Positions 38,836 through 47,569 of a stretch of DNA of 64,000 bases are shown piece by piece. Where the stretch lies: positions 3,444,001 through 3,508,000 of the forward strand of contig NZ_CP021913.1 of assembly GCF_002814095.1 (NCBI RefSeq), in the 5' to 3' direction. Position 1 is the stretch's first letter, and every line of letters starts with the position of its first letter. The position numbers were made by a program, and so were the translations under genes. Origin of the DNA: Sagittula sp. P11. Lineage in GTDB: Bacteria > Pseudomonadota > Alphaproteobacteria > Rhodobacterales > Rhodobacteraceae. The notes below the pieces were generated by a model. The model ran no database searches, had not been told where the DNA came from, and worked only from the letters and a program-made list of their open reading frames with translations.

Positions 38836-39178
38836 CAGGATTTTCTCCGAGAAATCCTGTCACGGCCGGAAGGTCATGTTTCCGCAAGGAAACGTGACCC
38901 CGGCACGGTGACATTCCGGGTGGGCCGTTCAGGATTTTCTCCGAAAAATCCTGTCACGGCCGGAAGGTCATGTTTCCGGCAGGAAACGTGACACCGGCAC
39001 GGTGACATTCCGGGTGGGCCGTTCAGGATTTTCTCCGAAAAATCCTGTCACGGCCGGAAGGTCATGTTTCCGCAGGGAAACGTGAGACCGGAGCAGGGAC
39101 GGTTCGGACGGGGCGCACAGGATTTTCGTCGAAAATCCTGTTGCCTCGGTGCTGTCACGCCCGCGGTGCAAGCGTGAC
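38836..39178. repeat. Tandem 94-bp stem-loop repeat array between ftsA and ftsZ
   Basis: Units begin CAGGATTTT at 38836, 38930, 39024 and 39118, exactly 94 bp apart; the first two are nearly identical, the third drifts in its last third and the fourth is shortened. Each unit folds as a 9-10 bp hairpin (CAGGATTTT with AAAATCCTG) followed by a second stem (GTCATGTTTCC with GGAAACGTGAC, 11 bp, 4-base loop). In unit 4 the second stem is GTCACGC/GCGTGAC, different in sequence but still paired. A third small CACCG/CGGTG hairpin follows in units 1-2. The array lies between convergent ftsA and a lipoprotein gene. Confidence 0.9.
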
Positions 39179-39205
39179 GCCACAGGCGCTTCGGGAACGC
39201 CGCAA

Positions 39206-39583
39206 TCAGCCGCTGATCGTGTAGGTGAAGGACGTGCCGTCGTCCTTCGACATGGTCACGGTGTTGCCGCTGAAGGTCACGCCACGGCAGCCGGTGCCCG
39301 CCCATTCGGCGGGTTCGGTCAGGGTGCGGCACCACTTGCCGTCCCGGATCTCCCAAGTGCCGCGGGTGATCTCGCCGGTGCTTTCCTTGCCGAGCAGCCG
39401 GCCGTCGGCGGTCAGGGCCATGGTGGACTCGGCGTTGGCGAGCGTCTTGCCGGCCAGCCGCCCCCTGAGTTGCAGGTCGGCCTCGGTGGGGGCTGCGGCC
39501 TCGGGCGCTGTGGCGGGGACCGGGGCGGTGGTGCAGGCGGTCAGAAGACAAATCGGCAGCGCCATAAGGGCAAATCGCGTCAT
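39206..39583 (-). CDS. Small lipoprotein of unknown function
   Basis: A 125-residue lipoprotein: a hydrophobic signal with lipobox LTAC (Cys17), a Pro/Ala-rich spacer, then a compact domain (about 45-125) with KWCRTLTEP..WAGTGCRGVTFSGNTVTMSKDDGTSFTYTISG. Two further cysteines may form a disulfide. I do not recognise the family; the pattern resembles small beta-rich outer-membrane lipoproteins. It is transcribed against ftsA and ftsZ, and its promoter region is shared divergently with ftsZ. Confidence 0.75.
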   Translation of the reverse strand: MTRFALMALPICLLTACTTAPVPATAPEAAAPTEADLQLRGRLAGKTLANAESTMALTADGRLLGKESTGEITRGTWEIRDGKWCRTLTEPAEWAGTGCRGVTFSGNTVTMSKDDGTSFTYTISG

Positions 39584-40028
39584 GATATGGTCCTTTGTTC
39601 AATGAAAACGGAAAATGTCGTGCTTTCACGCCTACAACAGGCCACCGCCGCGTTCAAAAATTTTTTGGCGGGAGAGGACATTTCGCCCCGTGACAGAACC
39701 CGTCCGCCCTGTTAACAAGCATGTGGATAACAGCGGGAAATCCGCGGCCGGAGGATCGGGCAGGATCCTTGAAACACCACAGTTGAGTCGCCGCCCTGCG
39801 GGTGGTGGCTTTGTCGTGCTTGTGCCAAGTATGCCGCGGACCACACGATATCGCGCTTTCGGCGAATACTCGCGGAAATGGGCCGGAAATGTGGCATATT
39901 TGGTGGATAACTGCTGATTTTTGCGTGACGATCGGGGTTGCAGTGAGTAAACTGAACCCTAACAGGCCAACGACGTGCCTGGACGGGTCGAAAAGACACA
40001 CACGACAAGAACACAGGCGGACGACACC
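39584..40028. promoter_or_regulatory. ftsZ upstream region
   Basis: A 445-bp gap with divergent promoters for the lipoprotein and ftsZ. It contains GTTAAC (39711-39716), a perfect DnaA box (39722-39730), a one-mismatch DnaA-like site GGTGGATAA (39902-39910), and an A/T run around 39656-39666. I see no gene in it. An in-frame start at 39975 would add 18 residues to FtsZ but they are not family-like. Confidence 0.55.
39722..39730 (-). promoter_or_regulatory. Perfect DnaA box upstream of ftsZ
   Basis: TGTGGATAA, the complement of TTATCCACA, lies 299 bp before the ftsZ start and 6 bp after a GTTAAC site. In Caulobacter DnaA directly activates ftsZ, which supports a role here. Confidence 0.65.
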
Positions 40029-41669
40029 ATGGCACTGAACCTATCCATGCCCGGACAGGATGAATTGAAGCCGCGCATCACGGTCTTTGGCGTGGGCGGG
40101 GCAGGCGGCAACGCTGTCAACAACATGATCGAAAAGAACCTCGAAGGCGTGGACTTCGTGGTGGCCAACACCGACGCACAGGCGCTGCAGCAGAGCATGT
40201 CTCAAAGCCGCATCCAGCTGGGCGTGAAGGTGACCGAGGGCCTTGGCGCAGGGGCGCGGGCATCGGTCGGCGCGGCGGCCGCCGAGGAGTCGATCGAACA
40301 GATCGTGGATCACCTCGCCGGCGCTCACATGTGCTTCATCACGGCGGGCATGGGCGGCGGCACCGGGACGGGTGCGGCGCCGATCATCGCTCAGGCAGCA
40401 CGTGAACTTGGCGTGCTAACCGTCGGCGTTGTCACGAAACCTTTCCAGTTCGAAGGCGCCAAGCGGATGCGCCAGGCAGAGGAAGGCGTCGAGACGCTGC
40501 AGAAGATGGTCGACACGCTGATCATCATCCCGAACCAGAACCTCTTCCGGCTCGCCAACGAGAAGACGACCTTCACCGAGGCGTTCTCGATGGCCGACGA
40601 CGTGCTGTATCAGGGCGTCAAGGGCGTGACCGACCTGATGGTCCGTCCGGGCCTCATCAACCTCGACTTCGCCGACGTGCGCGCGGTCATGGACGAGATG
40701 GGCAAGGCGATGATGGGCACCGGCGAGGCCGAGGGCGAAGATCGCGCGATCCAGGCGGCCGAGAAGGCCATAGCGAACCCGCTGCTGGACGAGATCAGCC
40801 TCAAGGGCGCCAAGGGCGTGCTGATCAACATCACCGGCGGCGCGGACCTGACCCTGTTCGAACTGGACGAGGCGGCGAACCGCATCCGCGAGGAAGTGGA
40901 CCAGGACGCCAACATCATCGTCGGCTCGACGCTGGACGAAGGCATGGGCGGCCTGATGCGCGTGTCGGTCGTGGCGACCGGCATCGATGCGTCGGACAAC
41001 GTCGGCGACATGCCGGTGCCGCGCCGCAAGCTGTCCCAGCCGCTGCGCCAGCAGGAAGCGGAAGCCGCACCGGCCCCCGCTCCGCAGCAGCGCGCCCCGG
41101 AGCAGGTCGTCGCACAGACGGCGCCCGCAGCGCAGCCTGTGCAGGCGCCGCTGTTCGGTGAGCTGGACGCAGAGCGCGCCGCAGCCCAGGACGAGATGGA
41201 AGACATCTTCGAGGACGAGGCGCAGACCCCGGCCGCCCCGGCGATGCAGGACGACGGCCTTCCGCCGCCGGCCTACCAGCCGCAGGTCGCCGATTTCCGT
41301 CCGCAGCCGGACAGCATCGAAGCCGATCCGAACGATTTCATCGCACCGCGCAAGCCCGCCCCGGGCGTGCCGAGCCCGGACACGCTGGACCGCCTGAAGG
41401 CGGCCGCCGCCCGGACCCGCGAAGAGACTGTCCGCCAGCACGGCGCCATCCCGGCGCATGCGTCGGAGGAGAAGCCGCGCTTCAGCGTCAACTCTCTGAT
41501 CGGCCGGATGACCGGGCACGGCTCCGAGAACGCGCAGCCGCAACAGCAGCCGGCACGCCGCCAGCCGCCGATGCAGGCGCAGCGTCCCGCTCCGGCCCCG
41601 GCGCCCGAGGCCGATCCGGAAGAAGATCGCATCGAGATCCCGGCCTTCCTGCGCCGCCAGGCGAACTGA
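40029..41669 (+). CDS. ftsZ: Cell division protein FtsZ
   Basis: Tubulin-like GTPase forming the division ring. The 546 residues start with the GTPase domain (about 15-320): [14 protein letters not shown], the tubulin signature GGGTGTG at 109-115 and [12 protein letters not shown] Pro/Ala/Gln-rich linker of about 190 residues follows, long as in other alphaproteobacteria, and the conserved tail EIPAFLRRQ binds FtsA and other partners. The start at 40029 gives [22 protein letters not shown] strong terminator isolates the gene, so it is a single-gene unit. Confidence 0.98.
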   Translation: MALNLSMPGQDELKPRITVFGVGGAGGNAVNNMIEKNLEGVDFVVANTDAQALQQSMSQSRIQLGVKVTEGLGAGARASVGAAAAEESIEQIVDHLAGAHMCFITAGMGGGTGTGAAPIIAQAARELGVLTVGVVTKPFQFEGAKRMRQAEEGVETLQKMVDTLIIIPNQNLFRLANEKTTFTEAFSMADDVLYQGVKGVTDLMVRPGLINLDFADVRAVMDEMGKAMMGTGEAEGEDRAIQAAEKAIANPLLDEISLKGAKGVLINITGGADLTLFELDEAANRIREEVDQDANIIVGSTLDEGMGGLMRVSVVATGIDASDNVGDMPVPRRKLSQPLRQQEAEAAPAPAPQQRAPEQVVAQTAPAAQPVQAPLFGELDAERAAAQDEMEDIFEDEAQTPAAPAMQDDGLPPPAYQPQVADFRPQPDSIEADPNDFIAPRKPAPGVPSPDTLDRLKAAAARTREETVRQHGAIPAHASEEKPRFSVNSLIGRMTGHGSENAQPQQQPARRQPPMQAQRPAPAPAPEADPEEDRIEIPAFLRRQAN

Positions 41670-42201
41670 GGCGGACACGGCACTACCCTCGGCCCGCCCG
41701 AGACCCTCGTGGACGGCGCCCTCTGGCAACAGGGGGCGCCTTTCCTTTTTCTTTACCTTTGTGTGGGTGCCTGTGTGGCCGGGCGGGCCGCGTTAACGCG
41801 AAGGTCGCGGCCTAAATCCCTGACGCGTCTCGGGCTTCTTCCGGTGGCGCTTCGGGAATCATGAGGTGCGGGGCAGGTTGACGTGAATGGCGGTAACGGA
41901 CCGGCCGATCCACGGTTTTTCGCGCGGTCCCGGCGCCCTTTTGCAACAAAGGTGCAAAATCGCGGTCACATTGGCGGCGCAGGCGCCTGATAAAACCGCG
42001 CTCAAGCAGGGATATTTCCCCATGCATTCCAGAGGGTTGCCCGGAGTGTGCACCTGCAGCGGCGGGGGGGCGCCTAGGGGGGCGGGGGGATGTTTCACTC
42101 GGTTACAATCTTTGATTTGAGACCGGAGCCGCCTGCGCTTTATCCCATTGTACAAGGACGCGCCTGTCAGACGGTGCGCATCACAAATTCGGGAAGTCGA
42201 C
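41670..42201. other. Intergenic region between ftsZ and lpxC
   Basis: A 532-bp gap with the ftsZ terminator at its start, a perfect palindrome CGCGTTAACGCG at 41789-41800, a G-rich run at 42061-42090 and a TACAAT hexamer at 42104-42109 that may be the lpxC -10 element. No gene is supported here. Confidence 0.5.
41715..41752 (+). terminator. Intrinsic terminator of ftsZ
   Basis: GGCGCCCTCTG (41715-41725) pairs with CAGGGGGCGCC (41730-41740) over 11 bp with a 4-base loop, followed by TTTCCTTTTTCTTT. Confidence 0.93.
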
Positions 42202-43131
42202 GTGCAAACAACCATCCGCTCAGCGATCAGCTTCGACGGCATCGGCCTGCATTCCGGCCGACCCGCGCGCCTGACCATCCGTCCGGCGGTGGTGAACCGT
42301 GGCATCTGGTTCAAACGTACCGACGTCGACCTTGGCGACACGATGATCCCGGCGCGCTGGGACAACGTCGTGCGCTCTCCGCTCTGCACGCTGATCCAGA
42401 ACCGGGCGGGTGTCTCCGTCTCGACCGTGGAACACGTCATGGCGGCGCTGGCCGGTTGCGGCGTGCACAACGCGCTGGTCGAGATCGACGGCCCCGAGGC
42501 GCCGATCCTCGACGGGTCGAGCGTGCCTTTCGTGCGCGGCATCCTGAACGTGGGCCTGCGGGCGCAGGGCGCCCCCGTGCGCGCCATCGAGATCCTGAAG
42601 CCGGTCACCGTGGAAACCCAGGGCGGCTGGGCGCGCCTGTCCCCGTCTAAGACCGGGCAGGGGCTCGACATGGTGTTCCGCATCGACTTTGCCGACGCGG
42701 CCATCGGTGTGCAGGAAAAGCACCTGAACCTCGCCAACGGCACCTTCGTGCGCGAGTTGAGCGACTGCCGCACCTTCTGCCGTGCCTCCGACGTGGACGC
42801 GATGCAGAAGGCGGGCAAGGCGCTTGGCGGCACCTACGAGAACGCCGTCGTGGTCGATGGTGACAAGGTCCTGTCGCCGGGCGGTTTCCGTCACGCCGAC
42901 GAGGCCGTGCGCCACAAGATGCTGGACGCGCTGGGGGACCTGGCGCTGGCCGGTGCGCCGATCCTTGGCCTTTACGAAGGGCACAAGGCCGGTCACGCCA
43001 TGACCAACGCCCTGCTGCACGCGCTGTTCGCCGATGCACAGGCCTGGCGCTTCGTGGACTGCGACGCGGCGACCGCGGCGACGCTGCCGGGCGCAGGTGT
43101 CGTGCTGGACGAGATCCCGGCCGTCGCCTGA
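42202..43131 (+). CDS. lpxC: UDP-3-O-acyl-N-acetylglucosamine deacetylase LpxC
   Basis: Zinc deacetylase, the committed step of lipid A synthesis. I chose GTG 42202 (GGGAAG before it), which gives the standard start MQTTIRSAISFDGIGLHSG and 309 residues; an ATG at 42148 would add 18 unrelated residues. Zinc ligands fall at His78, His238 and Asp242 (VEHVMAAL; FRHADEAVRHKMLDALGD), and the catalytic His265 is in GHKAGHAMTN. A terminator-like hairpin and a DnaA box follow the stop. Confidence 0.97.
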   Translation: MQTTIRSAISFDGIGLHSGRPARLTIRPAVVNRGIWFKRTDVDLGDTMIPARWDNVVRSPLCTLIQNRAGVSVSTVEHVMAALAGCGVHNALVEIDGPEAPILDGSSVPFVRGILNVGLRAQGAPVRAIEILKPVTVETQGGWARLSPSKTGQGLDMVFRIDFADAAIGVQEKHLNLANGTFVRELSDCRTFCRASDVDAMQKAGKALGGTYENAVVVDGDKVLSPGGFRHADEAVRHKMLDALGDLALAGAPILGLYEGHKAGHAMTNALLHALFADAQAWRFVDCDAATAATLPGAGVVLDEIPAVA

Positions 43132-43136
43132 CCCGC

Positions 43137-43145
43137 TTATCCACA
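43137..43145 (+). promoter_or_regulatory. Perfect DnaA box between lpxC and bamD
   Basis: TTATCCACA lies 5 bases after the lpxC stop and 218 bp before the bamD start. It is the third perfect copy in the window. Confidence 0.6.
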
Positions 43146-43169
43146 TCAACGATGACGTATATGTGTACT

Positions 43170-43195
43170 GCGCCGGTTGGAGAAACCGGCGCTTT
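43170..43195 (+). terminator. Probable terminator of lpxC
   Basis: GCGCCGGTT (43170-43178) and AACCGGCGC (43184-43192) form a perfect 9-bp stem with a 5-base loop, followed by TTT. The T run is short, so termination may be partial. Confidence 0.6.
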
Positions 43196-43363
43196 CCACA
43201 TCTTGCGGAATGCCCTTGCGTCCACCGGCAATATCTTGCGATGGATTGGCGGGGGCACCGCCAATAGGGCGTTTTGCCCGCTGATTTTCTGTGCTAGACC
43301 CTGCGCAACGGGGCCTTTATGCAGGTTGGCGCAAAGGGTTCGAAAAGAACGAAGGACGGTGTC

Positions 43364-44218
43364 ATGACAGGGGGCAGATCGCGGGCTTTGGTGTTCGGGG
43401 TGAGCGTAGCGGCTCTGCTGTTGTCGGGCTGCGGCGAACTCAAGCGCAAGGACATCGGGCCGGACGGCCAGCCGCTGGAAACCTACACGGCCAAGCAGAT
43501 CTACGAGCGCGGCGAATACGAGATGTCGCGCAAGGACTACGAGGACGGCGCGTTCTATTTCGGCGAGGTCGAGCGGCTTTATCCCTATTCGGACTGGGCC
43601 AAGCGTGCGCTGATCATGCAGGCCTATTCCTACCACAAGAACAAGGACTACGAGAACGCGCGCGCCGCGGCGCAGCGCTATATCGATTTCTATCCGGCGG
43701 ACGACGACGCGGCCTATGCGCAGTACCTGCTGGCGCTCAGCTACTACGACCAGATCGAGCTGGTGGGCCGGGACCAGGGCCTGACGTTCCAGGCGCTGCA
43801 GGCGCTGCGCGCGGTGATCGAGCGTTATCCCGACAGCGAATACGCGCGGTCGTCGATCCTGAAATTCGATCTCGCCTTCGATCACCTCGCCGGCAAGGAG
43901 ATGGAGATCGGGCGCTACTATCTGAAGCGCGACCACTTCGGCGCCGCCATCTCGCGGTTCCGCGTGGTGGTGGAGGACTTCCAGACCACGACCCACACGC
44001 CGGAGGCGCTGCACCGGCTGGTGGAGGCCTACCTGTCGCTGGGTCTGGTGGAAGAGGCGCAGACGGCCGCCGCGATCCTCGGTTACAACTACCAGTCGAC
44101 CGACTGGTACGAGGACAGCTACGCGCTTCTGACGAAGCAGGGGCTGGAACCGCGTGCGTTCGAAAACAACTGGCTCGGCAAGGTCTATCGTCAGATGGTG
44201 CGCGGCCAGTGGCTTTGA
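43364..44218 (+). CDS. bamD: Outer membrane protein assembly factor BamD
   Basis: Outer-membrane lipoprotein of the BAM complex that inserts beta-barrel proteins. The start at 43364 (GAAGGA before it) gives a signal with lipobox LSGC (Cys23) and 284 residues. TPR-like helices follow: TAKQIYERGEYEMSRKDYEDGAFYFGEVERLYPYSDWAKRA in outline, then a YIDFYPADDDAAYAQYLLALSYYDQI segment and RYYLKRDHFGAAISRFRVV. The lpxC-bamD-recN order is common in alphaproteobacteria. recN follows after 36 bp. Confidence 0.95.
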   Translation: MTGGRSRALVFGVSVAALLLSGCGELKRKDIGPDGQPLETYTAKQIYERGEYEMSRKDYEDGAFYFGEVERLYPYSDWAKRALIMQAYSYHKNKDYENARAAAQRYIDFYPADDDAAYAQYLLALSYYDQIELVGRDQGLTFQALQALRAVIERYPDSEYARSSILKFDLAFDHLAGKEMEIGRYYLKRDHFGAAISRFRVVVEDFQTTTHTPEALHRLVEAYLSLGLVEEAQTAAAILGYNYQSTDWYEDSYALLTKQGLEPRAFENNWLGKVYRQMVRGQWL

Positions 44219-44254
44219 GGGGCGGTGGGCTGAACACCCACCCTACGGCTGGAC

Positions 44255-45907
44255 ATGCTTCGGGCGCTTGAAATCCGCGACATGCTGATCATCGACCGGC
44301 TGGATCTCGACTTCCAGCCCGGTCTCAACGTGCTGACCGGCGAGACCGGGGCCGGGAAGTCGATCCTTCTGGATTCGCTGGGATTCGTGCTGGGCTGGCG
44401 CGGGCGCGCCGAACTGGTGCGCGCGGGCGCCGAGCAGGGCGAGGTCGTGGCGGTCTTCGACCTTGCGCCGGACCATGCGGCGCGCGGCGTGCTGGAGGAG
44501 GCCGGGCTGCCCGCGGGCGACGAGCTGATCCTGCGGCGGGTGAACACGGCGGACGGGCGCAAGACCGGCTGGGTCAACGACCGGCGGGTGTCGGGCGACG
44601 TGCTGCGGCAACTGTCGGACACGCTGGTGGAACTGCACGGGCAGCACGACGACAAGGGCCTGCTGGACCCCAAGGGGCATCGCGCGATCCTGGACGACTA
44701 CGCCGGGGCCGATGACCTGCAGGCGGAGGTCCGGGAGGCCTGGCGCGCGCTGGCGGCGGCCCGGAAGGGGCTTTCGGACGCGCAGAAGGCGATGGATGCG
44801 GTGCGCGCCGAAGAGGGGTTCCTGCGCCATTCCGTGGCCGAGCTGGATGCGCTCGCCCCCGAAGAGGGCGAGGAAGAGGCGCTGGATTCGCAGCGCCGGA
44901 CGATGCAGGCCGCCGAGAAGATCCGCGAGGACATCGCGCAGGCCTCTGCCGCCTTGGGATACGAGGGCGCGGAGGGCGCGATGTCGGGCGCGCTGCGCTG
45001 GCTGGAAGGGGCTGCGGAGAAGGCGTCGGGCCGGCTTGATGCGCCGATCGAGGCGCTGGTGCGCGCCATGGCGGAGCTGGACGAGGCGGCGCGCGGGGTG
45101 GCGGATTGCCTCGAGGCGCTGGATTTCAATCCGGCAGAGCTCGAGTCCTGCGAGGAAAGGTTGTTCGCGATCAGGGGGCTGGCGCGGAAACATCAGGTGA
45201 TGCCCGACGAGTTGCCGGGGCTGGCCGCATCGCTGTCGGAACGGCTGGAGGCGCTCGACGCGGGCGAGGCCCGGCTGGGCGAGTGGCAGAAGGCGATCCG
45301 CGACGCGGAGGCGCGGTTCGACGATGCGGCGGGCCGGCTGACCGCCCTGCGCCGCGATGCCGCCCGGCGGCTGGACGCGGCGGTGGCGGCGGAGCTGGAG
45401 CCGCTGAAGATGGGCCGCGCGGTGTTCGAGACGGAGGTGGCAGAGGCCACGGCCGGGCCGGAGGGCCGCGACGCGGTGACCTTCCGCGTGGCCACCAACC
45501 CCGGCGCGCCTGCCGGAGCGCTGAACCGCATCGCCTCGGGCGGGGAACTGTCGCGGTTCCTGCTGGCCCTGAAGGTCGCGCTGCACGTGCAGGCGGGGCA
45601 GGGCGTGACGATGATCTTCGACGAGATCGACCGCGGCGTGGGCGGGGCCACCGCCGACGCGGTGGGGCGGCGCCTGAAGGCGCTGGCCGATGGCGGGCAG
45701 GTTCTGGTGGTGACGCACTCGCCGCAGGTGGCGGCGCTTGGCGCGCACCACTGGCGCGTGGCGAAACGGGTCGAGGACGGGATGACCCTGTCGGAGGTCG
45801 TGGCGCTGGACGCGGGCGCGCGCGAGGCGGAACTGGCGCGGATGCTGTCGGGCGACACGGTGACGGACGCGGCGCGGGCCGCGGCACGGTCGCTGCTGGC
45901 AGGCTAG
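44255..45907 (+). CDS. recN: DNA repair protein RecN
   Basis: SMC-like ATPase acting in repair of double-strand breaks. Its 550 residues carry Walker A GETGAGKS at 29-36, a coiled-coil middle (about 160-370), the ABC signature IASGGELSRFLLALK and Walker B VTMIFDEIDRGVGG, followed by LVVTHSPQVAALG. The position after bamD suggests cotranscription. No SOS (LexA) box was recognised before it. Confidence 0.97.
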   Translation: MLRALEIRDMLIIDRLDLDFQPGLNVLTGETGAGKSILLDSLGFVLGWRGRAELVRAGAEQGEVVAVFDLAPDHAARGVLEEAGLPAGDELILRRVNTADGRKTGWVNDRRVSGDVLRQLSDTLVELHGQHDDKGLLDPKGHRAILDDYAGADDLQAEVREAWRALAAARKGLSDAQKAMDAVRAEEGFLRHSVAELDALAPEEGEEEALDSQRRTMQAAEKIREDIAQASAALGYEGAEGAMSGALRWLEGAAEKASGRLDAPIEALVRAMAELDEAARGVADCLEALDFNPAELESCEERLFAIRGLARKHQVMPDELPGLAASLSERLEALDAGEARLGEWQKAIRDAEARFDDAAGRLTALRRDAARRLDAAVAAELEPLKMGRAVFETEVAEATAGPEGRDAVTFRVATNPGAPAGALNRIASGGELSRFLLALKVALHVQAGQGVTMIFDEIDRGVGGATADAVGRRLKALADGGQVLVVTHSPQVAALGAHHWRVAKRVEDGMTLSEVVALDAGAREAELARMLSGDTVTDAARAAARSLLAG

Positions 45908-46114
45908 GCGCGGCCTCCGGGCGCCCCGACCGGCGACCTTGCGGTCCCCGGCGGCCCACCCTCCCGGCCACGCCCCGGCCTGGCGTGGCACCGGGTGAGG
46001 CGCGGACAGGCTGTCATCTTGCACAACGCGCTTCGCGCGGACCCCGGCATGCCGGCCCCGGTGCCCTCTGCATTGCGGACACCGCGTTTCCCGTCCGTCG
46101 AGGGCAGGGGGCCG

Positions 46115-47488
46115 TCAGTTGCCGGGCACCAGCTTCCCGGGATTCATGATGCCCGTGGGGTCGAGCGCGTTCTTCAGCATGCCCATGACGGTCCAGGCGG
46201 CGCCGTGCTCCGCCTCCATGAAGGGTTTCTTGCCGACGCCCACGCCATGTTCGCCGGTGCAGGTGCCGCCGAGGCGCAGGGCGCGTTCGGCCATGCGGGC
46301 GGAGATCCCCTTGGCCTCGTCGAGGTCGGAGGGCTTGTCGGGGTCCAGAAGCAGGATGGCGTGGAAGTTGCCGTCGCCCACGTGGCCGAGGATCGGCCCG
46401 CTGATGCCGGAGGCGGCGATGTCGGCCTGCGTTTCCTCGACCGCGCGGGCGAGTTCGGAGATCGGCACGCAGATGTCGGTCACCACGGCACGGGCGCCGG
46501 GGCGCGAGGCGAGGATCGCGTAATAGCCGTTGTGCCGCATCGCCCAGAGCGCGTTGCGCTCCTCGGTCCGCGAGGACCAGCGGAAGGCGGAGGCGCCGTG
46601 GTCGGCCACGATCTCGGCAAAGCGTTCGGCGTCCTGCGCGGTCGATTCCGGCGAGCCGTGGAATTCCACCATGAGGTGCGGCTGTTCGGCCATGTCGGCG
46701 CCCGCGTAGGCGTTGAAGGCGCGCGCGGTGGCGGCGCAGGCGAACTCGATCCGGGCGAGGGGGAGGCCCATCTGGATGGTCTCCATCACCGCGGTCACGG
46801 CGGAACCCATGTCGGGAAAGGCGCAGATGCCCGCGGAGATCGATTCAGGGATGCCGTGCAGGCGCAGGGTCAGCTCGGTCACGAGGGCGAGGGTGCCTTC
46901 GGAGCCCACGAGCAGTGCGGTCAGGTCGTAGCCGGCGGAGGACTTGCGCGCGCGGGTGCCGGTGCGAATCACGGTGCCGTCTGCCAGCACCGCCTCGAGC
47001 GCCAGGACGTTGGAGCGCATGGTGCCGTAACGGACGGTGGTGGTGCCGGAAGCGCGGGTCATCGCCATGCCGCCGATGGAGGCGTTGGCGCCGGGGTCGA
47101 CCGGGAAGAACAGGCCGGTGGCGCGCAGCTCCTCGTTCAGGGCCTCGCGGGTGACGCCGGGCTCTACGGTCACGTCCATGTCGGCGGGGCGGATCTCTGT
47201 CACCCTGTTCATGCGGGTGAAGTCGACCGAGACACCGCCGCGCAGCGCCTGGGTCTGCGCCTCGAGCGAGGTGCCCGCGCCGAAGCCAACCAGCGGCACG
47301 CCGTGGGCGTGGCAGATCTGCGCGATGCGCGACACTTCGGCGGTGTTTTCGGGATATGCGACCGCATCGGGGGCGATGGGCGGGAAATAGGACTCCGATC
47401 CGGCGTGGGCATCCAGATCGGGCTTGGACCGGCTGAGACGTTCGCCTAGGAAGGCCTGCAAGTCGTCGAGCGCCTGTTCGATAGGCAT
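46115..47488 (-). CDS. FAD-binding D-lactate dehydrogenase (cytochrome type, GlcD-like)
   Basis: A 457-residue flavoenzyme of the vanillyl-alcohol-oxidase fold that oxidises D-lactate or a similar 2-hydroxy acid. The FAD domain (about 40-220) includes PLVGFGAGTSLEAQTQ, VTVEPGVTREALNEEL and DPGANASIGGMAMTRASGTTTVRYGTM. The cap domain holds GHVGDGNFHAILLLDP and the metal-site segment CTGEHGVGVGKKPFM. The last helix ALDPTGIMNPGKLVP is typical. GGAGA lies before ATG 47488. It is divergent from the ClC gene (81 bp). Glycolate as substrate cannot be excluded. Confidence 0.92.
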   Translation of the reverse strand: MPIEQALDDLQAFLGERLSRSKPDLDAHAGSESYFPPIAPDAVAYPENTAEVSRIAQICHAHGVPLVGFGAGTSLEAQTQALRGGVSVDFTRMNRVTEIRPADMDVTVEPGVTREALNEELRATGLFFPVDPGANASIGGMAMTRASGTTTVRYGTMRSNVLALEAVLADGTVIRTGTRARKSSAGYDLTALLVGSEGTLALVTELTLRLHGIPESISAGICAFPDMGSAVTAVMETIQMGLPLARIEFACAATARAFNAYAGADMAEQPHLMVEFHGSPESTAQDAERFAEIVADHGASAFRWSSRTEERNALWAMRHNGYYAILASRPGARAVVTDICVPISELARAVEETQADIAASGISGPILGHVGDGNFHAILLLDPDKPSDLDEAKGISARMAERALRLGGTCTGEHGVGVGKKPFMEAEHGAAWTVMGMLKNALDPTGIMNPGKLVPGN

Positions 47489-47569
47489 CTTGGTCTCCGG
47501 TGAGTGACAGGAGGCCACCTTACCGGGCGACGCGGGGCGGGGAAACCCGCGGGTTTGGAGGAGAAGGCC

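Noticed and set aside
38836-39178. CRISPR array
   Set aside because: The units are contiguous and wholly repeated, without variable spacers, and no cas gene is present.
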